From Wolfiporia cocos (lineage: Eukaryota > Basidiomycota > Agaricomycetes > Polyporales > Phaeolaceae): 64,000 bases of DNA. Of the stretch, positions 43,498-52,671 are shown one piece after another. Both the position numbers and the translations under genes were made by a program. Each line of letters begins with the position of its first letter. Positions within the stretch are counted from its first letter, which is position 1. Under the pieces are notes generated by a model that was given only the letters and a program-made list of their open reading frames with translations, was not told the DNA's origin and made no database searches. Location of the stretch: positions 3,348,001 to 3,412,000 of the forward strand of contig JACCLO010000009.1 in NCBI GenBank assembly GCA_029448655.1, written 5' to 3'.

Positions 43498-43531
43498 TCA
43501 ACGGGGTCGTTGAAATCTAAGGGGGGGGTAA
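43498..43531 (+). promoter_or_regulatory. A1 polypurine tract with upstream hairpin
   Basis: Perfect arms TCAACG (43498-43503) / CGTTGA (43508-43513), then AAATCT, AAGGGGGGGG and TAA, ending right before the 3' LTR. Site of plus-strand DNA priming. Confidence 0.7.
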
Positions 43532-44150
43532 TGTCACAAGAATTCTCCTAGTTTCCCTATATTTCTTACTATTTTTCCGGCAATTCTACGAATTATCTAT
43601 GACTTTCTAGACCAATAACTAGCTTATCTGGTTCATAAGTTTACGGTTACATACGTGCCGAATGATGGCCGCGTTATCTCCCGTAACGACGGTCTTATCT
43701 TATCACTAGTAGTTACCATCAGTCACATGTCTAGTTCCAGCCAATCGGACATTCCGTCCGGAAGCAGTCAGCGTATAAACGTCAGCGGACCGGGCTTTGG
43801 TCACGCCCCGTCTTTGTAATGACAAGAGCGCAAAACGCCATTCGTGTGGCCTACGCCGCCTTTCTATATCCCGGTTTTGATCGGCATATGTATTTATCGT
43901 ATATTACTAAGTACTTAGGTACCTGGGGACTTGTACATACGAATACGGACACTAGTATTATCTAATAAGGCTGTTAGGGGTCTTATTTATCATGTATATA
44001 TACTGGACTTGCTGAGCGCTATTGCCTCAGTTCTATTCATTGCATTCATACTACGAGTTAACCACTCAACGTATCCTGCTTAACATCTACTTATCCCTTG
44101 CCTAACCAGCAAAACCAAGAACATTACAAGTAAGTTGTTATCTTGTGTTA
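43532..44150 (+). repeat. 3' LTR of A1
   Basis: 619 bp LTR-A followed by TSD AGTAG. It differs from the 5' LTR at about seven substitutions noticed by eye, for example TATGAC for TACGAC and GTTTACGG for GTTAACGG. Confidence 0.95.
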
Positions 44151-44155
44151 AGTAG

Positions 44156-44422
44156 CAGTATGCCATATTCCAATGAAGTATGTCTATATTATTAAATTCA
44201 AGCAAGAGGATAGTCCTATTTGGTGCTGAAGCCTGTCGCTCACTTTTGGGCGCCTATACGATGCCCCATTTGGAAGGCGCACCACAGAGCACCGTGCCGG
44301 TGCAATGATGATTTCACACTATAATTCACTAATTATTGAAGATACTGGAGCTTGGCTTTGTCAGAAGATAGTTGGAGAAGGTACGTTATGAGTTTGTGTG
44401 GCTACAGTGATGATCATCCTCA
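44156..44422. other. Interior of the hAT element, no gene
   Basis: AT-richer internal part of the non-autonomous hAT element right of A1. No transposase motif. It continues into the GC-rich subterminal region at 44423. Confidence 0.6.
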
Positions 44423-44575
44423 CAGTGCCAGGCCCCGGGCAAGCCCCAGGCCGGGCCGGGCCAAGCCCTGGGCCGTCAATGGGGGCCCAGCCTGAGGTTT
44501 TGAAAAGCCAATGCCGTCCAAAGCCGGGCCAAAGCCGGGGCTTTTGAGCTGGGCCGGGCCTGGCACATCACTAAC

Positions 44576-44635
44576 CGCAACGCGCCATACCGCAACGCGC
44601 CATACCGCAACGCGCCATACCGCAACGCGCCATAC
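44576..44635. repeat. 15-bp tandem repeat, right part (4 units)
   Basis: Four exact units of CGCAACGCGCCATAC. Together with 24786-24819 this was one array before the hAT insertion. It replaces part of the AROM coding region. Confidence 0.9.
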
Positions 44636-44639
44636 CGCA

Positions 44640-44885
44640 CGCTCGTGCAGGCTGGGCTATGCGTGAATGGCGATACGGGTGCAAGACGGTAGGGCTCACA
44701 TTGAAGCAGCGGCAACAAAGCCGACAATATGACTCCGCCTCCAAGAGCGAGGATCACCATGTCGTGCCTACACTTGCTCAGGATTCCTGCTTTGCCCTCA
44801 CAAATCTCTCCCGGCTCGATGGCACAGCTCAGGAAGCGCACCTTTTCCGAGGCCATGTGCGCGTCGAATGCCGGTGCAGCTCTGC
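44640..44885 (-). pseudogene. AROM fragment, 3-dehydroquinate synthase domain
   Basis: The minus strand reads ASEKVRFLSCAIEPGEICEG, then CRHDMVILALGGGVI, the nucleotide/cofactor-binding region of 3-dehydroquinate synthase (family pattern RFLT-IPPGE ... C-RDTVILALGGGVIGD). After a small frame break comes VGFVAAASM, matching the next block (VGFVAAT-M), and then a GTGAGC that could be an intron donor. This is the N-terminal domain of AROM. The C-terminal half of this domain is missing, replaced by the 15-bp array. Its EPSP synthase partner is at 24247-24660 on the same strand. Confidence 0.75.
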
Positions 44886-45833
44886 TGTCACAAGCCAATT
44901 TCAAAGCCTAGTAGAACATCCTAGGTTGACACCCCATTCACGCCATATGCACGCTACAGCACTCTATCCGAGCCCAGCTGGAATCCCACGGCAACGCTAG
45001 TAGGAGCCCTCCGCTATACAGACCACTACGGGCACTAGCAGGCCACCAGCAGTCTAACCCTAAAACTCAGTCCAAGTCCCGGCAGCAAGAACCATACGCT
45101 GCCTAGTCCCTAAACTCCGGAGTCACGAGCCAACCCCTAGAAGTCCAATAGGCTACTATAGCACGACGGTACGCCTTGTACAAAGGCTCAGGCTAAACCC
45201 GTCATCGTACACTACGCTATACGCCGACTAGGGGCACAGTCTACACTCGCACGTGACCCATAACATTAAACCTAACACCTCGCGTCCCCACCACACAGAC
45301 ACTCGCCATTACTGGCATAGACATTATACTATACCCCTTAGGCACCCTGACCTACAAGTACAGCAGGCAGGGATAATAACTCAAGGCTCTGCACGACTGA
45401 GAACCCTACCAGTCACAGAGCGCTATACCCGATCGTGGCAGACCACGCCCAATCACGGACTTAGAACCCCGCCATTACCGGCGCATCCATGATCAACGAG
45501 AACCACCGATCAAACCCGACCGATTGGCTATTCCTTAGATCCGCCCCTTATACGCTACGTCGCCATGGACATCACCCGCACCCCAGCGCTCCGATGCCAT
45601 TACCGGCCCGTAGCTGATAGCCAGTTAGATACCAGTACATAGAGGCCTCTGAGCCACCGTACACAAACATGTACAAATACATTAGGAGTATATATGCCAG
45701 ACAGTCTTGAGCGTAAACCTCAGACTTGTCTTGGCCTTTGATGGCTAGTGTTCCCGGGACCAGGAAGGCGCCTTTGAGCGAGCCCCCTTCCCCCGGTTGA
45801 GTGCTAGTTTGTTGCGTGTGTCAGAAAAAGAGC
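44886..45833 (+). repeat. Solo LTR-K in AROM remnant, TSD TCTGC
   Basis: Starts TGTCACAAGCCAATTTC. TATATATG near 45689 and an AGTCTTGAG / CTCAGACT inverted repeat precede the predicted start. The expected end GTGTCA is at 45823, but the flanking TCTGC copies (44881-44885, 45834-45838) require ten more bases, GAAAAAGAGC, inside the insertion. Confidence 0.75.
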
Positions 45834-47110
45834 TCTGCGATCTGGAGGGATCGCAAGGGTTCAATCAGCTCACCTACCCCTGCGCCTCCTCTGCCGTCTA
45901 TCAACCTCTTACCAGAGTTGGATGTTGACAATGTTGCCAAGGTCTCCGACAATGGTGCGAGGCCCACTGGTAGGATCAAAAATCAGATGGGAACCTCAAG
46001 GGGACTGTGCAAAGTGTTTTCTTGTGCACAGCTGACCAGCGATGGCCTCGACAGGCAATGGGATAGGACGGAACGGATTGCTTAGCAAAGGAATGCTCGC
46101 ACAAGATGTCATGGATATTTAAAATCTCTATGTAGCACAAGGGCATCTCTGATATGTATGTGTCGCTCGGTCTTGACTTCACGCCTGATAATTGGAGTGC
46201 TGAGGATGAGTGCAATACGTAGATGGGTGGATAGTGGATAAAAGCTCAAGCGTTCAGGACTGAAGCTGAAGTTTTGTTGGCCCTCGGGGGCGAGACGCAT
46301 TCGCACCACGGTTGGATACACGCAGGAGCATGCAATGTGAGCATGTATGCATGTGGGCCGGAATCTAGACTGGGTACAGTATAGATCAAATCTGTCAAAT
46401 GTGCTCGTGGTGACAAACAGGTTTGTATTTGGACCCAGGGCAAGATCTCATGCATATGGTAGTGGCTGGAGGCGCTGCGCCTGCACGTAGCTCGACACTC
46501 TGGATCCCAGTGCTTGATGCTAGCCGCAGAATGCCGCTCGGCCAGACATCGCCTCCCACTTTGGAAGGTGCGTGGTTGGTCACAAGCACGGTCACGCCAC
46601 TGTGGCACACCAGTCACAATGATGCAACGGCTCATTGTACATGGCTCTTTTGATCAACCTCCTGCTTACTGCTGGTGGTATCCTCATATAGTACCTCATA
46701 CAAGGATATCTATCTGTCCTGCAAGGCCTATAGAAAGGGGGTGGAGCTTGCTGTGGATGTCCTTGGAAGGGCACACATCGCTTGACATGTGTATTCGTGG
46801 CCAGTCACAGAAGGCTTAGTAGAAGATATCACCAATTGCACAGACAACAGAGACTGAGGACATTGTCATTGCCACTGATGTTGAGTTCAGAAGAAAAGGA
46901 ATGCATTGCATTTGCTGCTAGCTGCATTCTGTCACATCCACACTGGGCCAAGTTCCGATCGCAACATGAGTCTGGATGGTAGGCTGCATCTATGTCTGTT
47001 ACAGTACAACACATTACAACTCCCCACCCAAGCTCAAGTCTTTCTTGGATTCTTCTGCACATGATGTGTGTGCTCTGGCAGCTTCTCCCTCCATCCATAT
47101 GTCATGGGCA
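45834..47110. other. Host-like DNA without a recognised gene
   Basis: Right flank of LTR-K, expected to hold the 5' end of AROM on the minus strand. A minus-strand frame at about 45826-45980 reads VGLAPLSETLATLSTSNSGK and continues to LRSLQIAEL. I cannot assign it. Other frames (46246-46635, 46829-47098 minus) lack a recognisable domain. No TSD-flanked repeat found. Confidence 0.35.
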
Positions 47111-47728
47111 TAACACAAGATAACACTTACTTGTAGTAGTTGCTTGGTTTGCTGGTTAGGCAGGATAGTTGTAAGAGTTAAGCAGGATACGCGGAGTGGT
47201 TAACTTGTAGTATGAATGTAATGAATAGAACTGAGGCAATAGCGCTCAGCAAGGCTAGTATATATACATAATAAATAAGACCCCTAACAGTCTTATTAGA
47301 TAATACTAGTATCCATATTCGTATGTACAAGTCCCCAGATACCTAAGTACTTAGTAATATACGATGAATACATATGCCGATCAAAACCGGGATATAGAAA
47401 GGCGGTGTAAACCGCACGAATGGCATTTTGCGCTCTTGTCATTACAAAGACGGGGCGTGACCAAAGCCCGGTCCGCTGATGTTAATATGCTGACTGCTTC
47501 CGGACAGAATGTCCGATTGGCTGGAACTAGACATGTGACTGATGGTAACTACTAGTGATGAGATAAGACCGTCATTACGGGAGATAACACGGCCATCATT
47601 TGGCACGTATGTAACCGTTAACTTATGAACCGGATAAGCTAGTTATTGGTCTAGAAAGTCGTAGATAATTCGTAGAATTGCCGGAAAAATAGTAAGAAAT
47701 ATAGGGAAACTAGGAGAATTCTTGTGAC
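47111..47728 (-). repeat. Solo LTR-A without clear TSD
   Basis: Inverted LTR-A, slightly more diverged than other copies. Flanks are GGGCA and GACCA, which match at only three of five positions. It may be an old insertion or a recombination product. Confidence 0.88.
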
Positions 47729-48031
47729 AGACCAACACACAGTAGATGTTGTATACATGAAAAGCTCTCCATGCCACAATAGGATAAGTCGTGGCTTCTG
47801 AGAAGCCAACATTAATCTAGCTATCACAAGCCAGTGCAAGAGCACAAGAAAGGCTGAAATCAGTGCCCACATACTTTTATGAGGCTGAGAGGGTGAGGAC
47901 TCACCTATCAATCAAGTCTACAAGCACCAGATCACCTTGAACTCTGCTATGAGAAAATGTTTTCCATTGCAGCCCTGCGTTACTGTTACTTTGAGAAAGA
48001 ATACCACACGAATGTTGCAACTGAAGGGGAC
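47729..48031. other. Unassigned spacer, no gene seen
   Basis: About 300 bp of AT-balanced sequence between LTR-A and LTR-I. No coding or repeat feature recognised. Confidence 0.4.
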
Positions 48032-49370
48032 TATCACAAGATGACTTGCCAGCTATGCTCCTAAACCCCTAAGGCGCAGCCGCTGATTCGGCTATGTCGA
48101 AGGAGACCCCCAGTACGTATATTATAGAGGTAGCCCTCAGTCGAGGTGTCGATGTTGGACAAGACGACGAGGCAGGGTGGGCACTCAGAGGAGAGGTCGG
48201 TCAAGGGGCCTAAGCCCTACAATTAAGAATCTAAGTCTGAGGACCTAGTGTCCCAGACTAAGGTATATATACATGAGGAGCACGGTAACTACTCAGTAAC
48301 TACCTGCCCTAATGCATTGGTCTGTGCGTAGCCCTATCGGCGTTGCTAAGACCGTTGTTAGATTATATAAGCGGCGGTCCAGTAATGGCGGCCGCCAAGC
48401 TGTCATAGACAAGGCGTAAGCGGCCCGGGCTAAGGGGACGCGCAAACGCGGTGTCGTGATCATTCAGGTCAGGTGCCGCTACACGGTCACCTGCCTGCAC
48501 GTCGTGGTCACGTGATCTGCTATTCAGCACGCGACACACAAGTCGGACGCGTCCCGTAATGGGCGCGCCGCATGGCTTAGGCCTTAAGGGCTTTAGTGAG
48601 GACCCTTGGACTCGTATATACGGTGTGACGCAGATACTCACAACCTCTTGTGCAAGCTGACGACATGGCTGAGGACCGCTGTAAGGGGACTGGAAGTGCC
48701 ATAAGGCGGGTCCACCAGACTAGGGGTCTATAAGAGAGCACAGCGTCGCATGGCGAAACCTTGAAAAGACCAGAGGTAACGTTGCATGCAAGAGAGCACG
48801 CAAGGCTATGGGCATAAGGGGTACTAAGACCCAAAGTCGAGATTGACTGTTCTGGGGCTAAGTCCCAGAACAAGGAGAACATATATACATGGACTGGACC
48901 AGTAACTACTAGGGTTGCCCTAAAGTAATGGTCTGTGTGCCATACAGGCACACAGGTCACATGTAGAAGGGACGTCACAAGACCTGGACCATAAGGGCCC
49001 AGGTTGGAAGACCTAAGTACCTAGGTTCATCACCATAGATACGAAGGGTGGCGTAACGTTATACATAATGTGGCGCTAGCTGTAAGGCTAACGCTGGTAA
49101 GGCCGGAGCGCTAAGGTCAGGTGCCTACACTGAGATAACGCTGGCTAGGGGATACCTACTATCTAATCTATGATGGTCACGTGACCGCCTGGCAAGGGAG
49201 GTACTAGGACCGGGGCGTGTAAGGGCGCGGACTATGGGTGCGGACAGAGGTTTGAGGCCTAGCGAAAGGCGAAAAGAGAGACCTGCTGCCTGGTCAACGG
49301 TAAATACCGTGACACGGTGGTAGTCCATAGATAATAAAGGAATTGAATAGTCACGTACATTCTTGTGACA
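48032..49370 (-). repeat. LTR-I, inverted, split by LTR-J
   Basis: The minus strand from 49370 begins TGTCACAAGAATGTACG. The likely end is GTCATCTTGTGATA at 48032, similar to the end of element H. A TATA box near 48263 and an AGTCTG / CAGACT inverted repeat are present. The flanks GGGAC and GCGCT do not match, and its right side abuts B2 pol directly, so a deletion or inter-element recombination is likely. Confidence 0.65.
48626..49314 (-). repeat. Solo LTR-J in LTR-I, TSD CGGTG
   Basis: 689 bp between CGGTG at 48621-48625 and 49315-49319. The plus-strand ends are TGACGCAGATACTCAC and AAATACCGTGACA. A GTTCTGGG / CCCAGAAC inverted repeat (48849-48871) is next to the TATA box. Its ends resemble LTR-F. 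Confidence 0.9.
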
Positions 49371-49918
49371 GCGCTGCTTAGGATCCTTCGCAAATTCTTC
49401 GCGATACTGCGGCCAGTCGTCTGGCCACGTGCATTCATCGGCTTCCCAGTCGTCGCTGTCAGGGTCGAAGACGTGAACTGCTTCTTTCCTTCTAGCTGAT
49501 CGCCTGAGGGGGACATCTTGCATGGGAATGGCGTGTGAAGCCTTGTATTCCTGCAAAATGTCATATGCCGTGTCGAGATTGGCTTCGCGCACCCAGGAGT
49601 CGTCATTGATACCAAACCATTTCCATCGGATTATGTATTCGACTCTTCCTGCGCGGAGACGATGATCTAAGATCTTCTCAACTTCCCATAATTCCTCGCC
49701 GTCGACCATTTCTGGTTGAGGCTCTGGTTTCTTCTGATGCACCGGGTCTTTGTACATGACCAACTTGGAAGCGTGGAATACTGGGTGATAAGCCCTGTAT
49801 TGCTCATCCATGTGTACCCTAAAGGTGACCGGGGATAATTGTTCAATTATCTTGAATGGTCCCAGATAGCGTGGACTAAGACTTCTTTCGGAGTCTTGCC
49901 AGCTACGGGCGTCAACGA
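49371..49918 (-). pseudogene. Family B pol fragment (B2): GPF module, chromodomain, linker
   Basis: Minus-strand coding remnant of a second family B element. The segment RYLGPFRIIEQLSPVTFRVH is followed by the chromodomain (ELWEVEKILDH ... DSWVREANL) and the acidic Trp-rich linker ending DPKQR at 49371. There it is cut by LTR-I before the dUTPase. On the upstream side LTR-D'' interrupts at 49919. It lacks the H insertion found in B1, confirming the native join GINDDSWVREA. The remainder presumably lies beyond D'' to the right of the window. Confidence 0.9.
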
Positions 49919-51097
49919 TGACACAGTATGCCTGTGGGACTCACCAAGTGCCTATATTGTTGAGATAAGGCGACTTAGAGAGGAAGCAATACCAGCGCAG
50001 CAGGATGTGAGAGGTTATTCTACGGCGCAAGCCGGGAACAATAGAACTAGAGTTATAGGGCGTCAAGCCCCTAGTTATATACATGTTTATGTCACAAGAA
50101 ATCCCGGAATAAAGGGGTTCCCTGATTGATTATTCACCTTTATTCTCCAGATATTCGCTACGTTATACCTAGCCGCCCGGGACTGCACGTGCATGGGAAA
50201 TAGATAAGCTTCTCCTATCTTATCTCTTACTTAGGTCATGTGGTACGTCACTGGAGTTACCCGCGTTACATAGTCATGTGCAGCGTAGTCACAGTGTGCA
50301 CAGACCACGCCATTAGGGCAGGTCTTGTAGCTACAGAAGTCTGCGTTTACATGTATATATACTAGGTAGCGTTCTGAGGTACTCCTCAGAACTTATCTTC
50401 TCGTCGTTGGGGGCGCGTCCCCTGGCAACCTTTCATATACCGTCTGCTTGCTTGTCTCTGCGTGCAGGGTCTTAGTCGACAAAGCCTGCTACGTCCTACT
50501 TGGGCGTGGGGGCCTCTATTCATTGCATCCACTTGTCTTTTATTCCTTTACCTGCTAGTCTGTGCAATGCGGCAGGACGTCTCAATAGACGTGCCTTCTT
50601 GTTCTGCGCCTATGGAGGATGGAGGGCTTTAGGGGTTAGGATAGGCGGATATAGAGGTTCCCCGCTGAGGCGGGTGGCACGGTGGTTACCGTGACAGTTT
50701 ATAGGAAGGTCACGTGCTACTAGCTAGCTGTTACCTTTCCGGGTTATGTGGCTTTGCCAAGTGGCGAAGCTTGTCTTATCTACTGTTTATGGACTCTACA
50801 TAGAATGGCCGTGGTAGGCCCTAATGGCCGAACCAATCGTATGAGAGGGATTTGTGTATGTTTATCATATGAACGCGGGCGCAGCCCGGGTATATGGGAA
50901 GCCGGTTGCCGGATACCTTGCGGTATAATGGCGTTTGGCCAGTCTTCGTAGGATGACCAAGGCGGGACGCCGAGGTCGTTATGCCATTGGACGGGAAGTA
51001 CCGTGGCATGTGTTACAGCCCGGTCCAGATGGTTACCGGGGCATGTGTTGGTCTTAGCCGTGAGGCGAGGACCGGTGTTTGGGCAACGCCGTGATGG
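49919..51097 (-). repeat. LTR-D'' part, split by LTR-E and element F
   Basis: The plus strand starts TGACACAGTATGCCTGTGG. It matches LTR-D inverted (AATAGAACTAGAGTTATAGG and GGGTTATGTGGCTTTGCC segments) up to GCCGTGATGG at 51097, where element F enters. The rest should resume right of the window. Confidence 0.85.
50090..50696 (+). repeat. Solo LTR-E, TSD GTTTA
   Basis: 607 bp, TGTCACAAGAAATCCCGG to GGTTACCGTGACA, flanked by GTTTA at 50085-50089 and 50697-50701. It shows a perfect 9-bp inverted repeat GTTCTGAGG (50371-50379) / CCTCAGAAC (50384-50392). The predicted start A50388 lies in the 3' arm, 34 bp from TATATATA. Confidence 0.93.
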
Positions 51098-51352
51098 TGT
51101 CACGGTTTCTCTTATTTTTCCCTATTTTCCCCTATTTTCTCTGATTTTCTACAGCTCGTTCTACTCACTTTCCAAGTCACGTTATGTCCTATCTTATCTC
51201 ACTCTCGTAGATAACTCTTATCTTATCTCTTGTGCACGTTAGCTCAGTGCCTATCATGGCGCCTCGTCTTATCTGTAGACTTATCTTATCTTTCCTGCAC
51301 GTGACCCTACAAAGAGTTCACAACATACGTTGCCACACGTCACATGGCTTTC

Positions 51353-51963
51353 TGTCACGGTAACCACCGTGTCACCCGCCCTAGCGGGGAACCTCTATAT
51401 CCGCCCATATCCCTAACTCCAATAGCCCCCTACCCTCCTATGGCGGAGAACAAGAAGGCACGTCTGTTGAGACGCCCTGCCGAATTGCACAGACGAGCAG
51501 GTAAAAGAATGCGAGACAGAGTGGATGCAATGAATAGAGGCCCCCACGCCCAAGTAGGACGTAGCAGGCTTTGTCGTCTAAGACCCTGCACGCGAGGACA
51601 AGCAGACAGACGGTATGGAAAAGGTTGCCAGGGGACGCGCCCCCAACGACGAGAAGATAAGTTCTGAGGAGTACCTCAGAACGCTACCTAGTATATATAC
51701 ATGTAAACGCAGACTTCTGTAGCTACAAGACCTGCCCTAATGGCGTGGTCTGTGCACACTGTGACTACGCTGCACATGACTATGTAACGCGGGTAACTCC
51801 AGTGACGTACCACATGACCTAAGTAAGAGATAAGATAGGAGAAGCTTATCTATTTCCCATGCACGTGCAGTCCCGGGCGGCTAGGTATACCGTAGCGAAT
51901 ATCTGGGGAATAAAGGTGAGTAAATCAGCAGGGAACCCCTTTATTCCGGGATTTCTTGTGACA
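51353..51963 (-). repeat. 3' LTR of E2
   Basis: 611-bp inverted LTR-E. On its right, the minus-strand polypurine tract AAGGGGGGGG with TGA and a TTCGTCGG / CCGACGAA hairpin (51983-51999). Confidence 0.93.
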
Positions 51964-52671
51964 TCACCCCCCCCTTAGAATTTTCGTCGGCCCGACGAAG
52001 GATGTTCCCCCTAGCTACCCCCTGTCGACGATTCTTCGACGCTCGCACTCACCGCTGGTCGACCTGAGTGCCCACCTCCAGTTTCGGCACCTAATCCCCA
52101 GCCTACCTCCCTAAGCCGGTCCCGTCCTTGCGCTCGCCGCTTTTGCATTTTCACCGGCGGTAGGAGCCGTTTTCGGCGCTCTTGGTACTGGCGCTCCCAC
52201 ACGGTGTGCTTGGTTATTTGCGCGCGGTTGGTAGGACGTCGGTTGGATGGTGGGTGGTTGCCCTGGTGGCGTTTTGGTCCCTGGGCCGCCTTGGTGGTGG
52301 AGGTCGCGTCTATCATCTAAGGGTGTCCATAGGTACGGGACACCTGTCGTCCGGCTTCACTTCGCTGACCTGCCGACGTGGGGTTGCACCGGGGTGCTTC
52401 ACATACCCACAAAGGTCTAGTGTCGCCGATCCTCTCGCTGCCGAGGAACTCCGCTGTGACCTGCGGAGTCCAGCTGGCTTCTTCAATCCGCGGTCGGTCC
52501 TGGGCGCTCGTCGCCCTGACAACGCTTATGTGGGGGCTGGCATGTATGTCTGCCGACCTCTGACGCTTGTGCCAGAGGCTGCCCCGCCACGTCGTCGAAC
52601 CTATGCGTTGAAGACCCCGAGGGCCCGTATACGACGTCAACGGGCGGTCGGGTAGAATAGAACTTATCTTA
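51964..52671 (-). other. E2 interior with PBS and interrupted small frame
   Basis: The PBS on the minus strand is TAAGATAAGTTCT (52671-52659), complementary to the LTR-E RNA start AGAACTTATCTT. One minus-strand frame runs from 52640 to 52011 with a single in-frame TAG at 52319-52317, immediately followed by ATG. It would encode 107 and 101 codons, Arg/Ser/Gly/Gln rich, with no recognised domain. Probably not a functional protein; a packaging or structural RNA role is more likely. Confidence 0.5.

Larger units (their letters stand above)
25030..44150 (+). mobile_element. Ty3/Gypsy element A1, TSD AGTAG, gag split by A2
   Basis: Full family A element: LTRs at 25030-25648 and 43532-44150, flanked by AGTAG at 25025-25029 and 44151-44155. 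Its gag is interrupted by the inverted element A2 at 29193-38868. The two LTRs differ at about seven positions by eye over 619 bp, so A1 is not brand new. Its pol carries a deletion over the protease and three 1-nt insertions relative to A2 and A3. ORF1 is intact. Confidence 0.96.
24820..44573. mobile_element. Non-autonomous hAT element split by A1, TSD ACCGCAAC
   Basis: The left end TAGTGATGTGCCAGGCC at 24820 and the right end GGCCTGGCACATCACTA ending 44573 are inverted repeats. Identical 8-bp duplications ACCGCAAC flank them at 24812-24819 and 44574-44581. An 8-bp TSD is diagnostic for hAT. Subterminal GGGCCGGGCC runs occupy both ends (24834-24980, 44423-44560). Without A1 the element is about 630 bp and has no transposase, so it is a MITE-like derivative. 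A1 inserted at 25029/44156. Confidence 0.85.

Noticed and set aside
24786..44635. CRISPR-like array from the 15-bp repeats
   Set aside because: Contiguous tandem units without spacers, in a eukaryotic context.
52182..52655. 157-codon plus-strand frame in E2
   Set aside because: Antisense to the element, no recognised domain, GC-rich sequence favours chance open frames.
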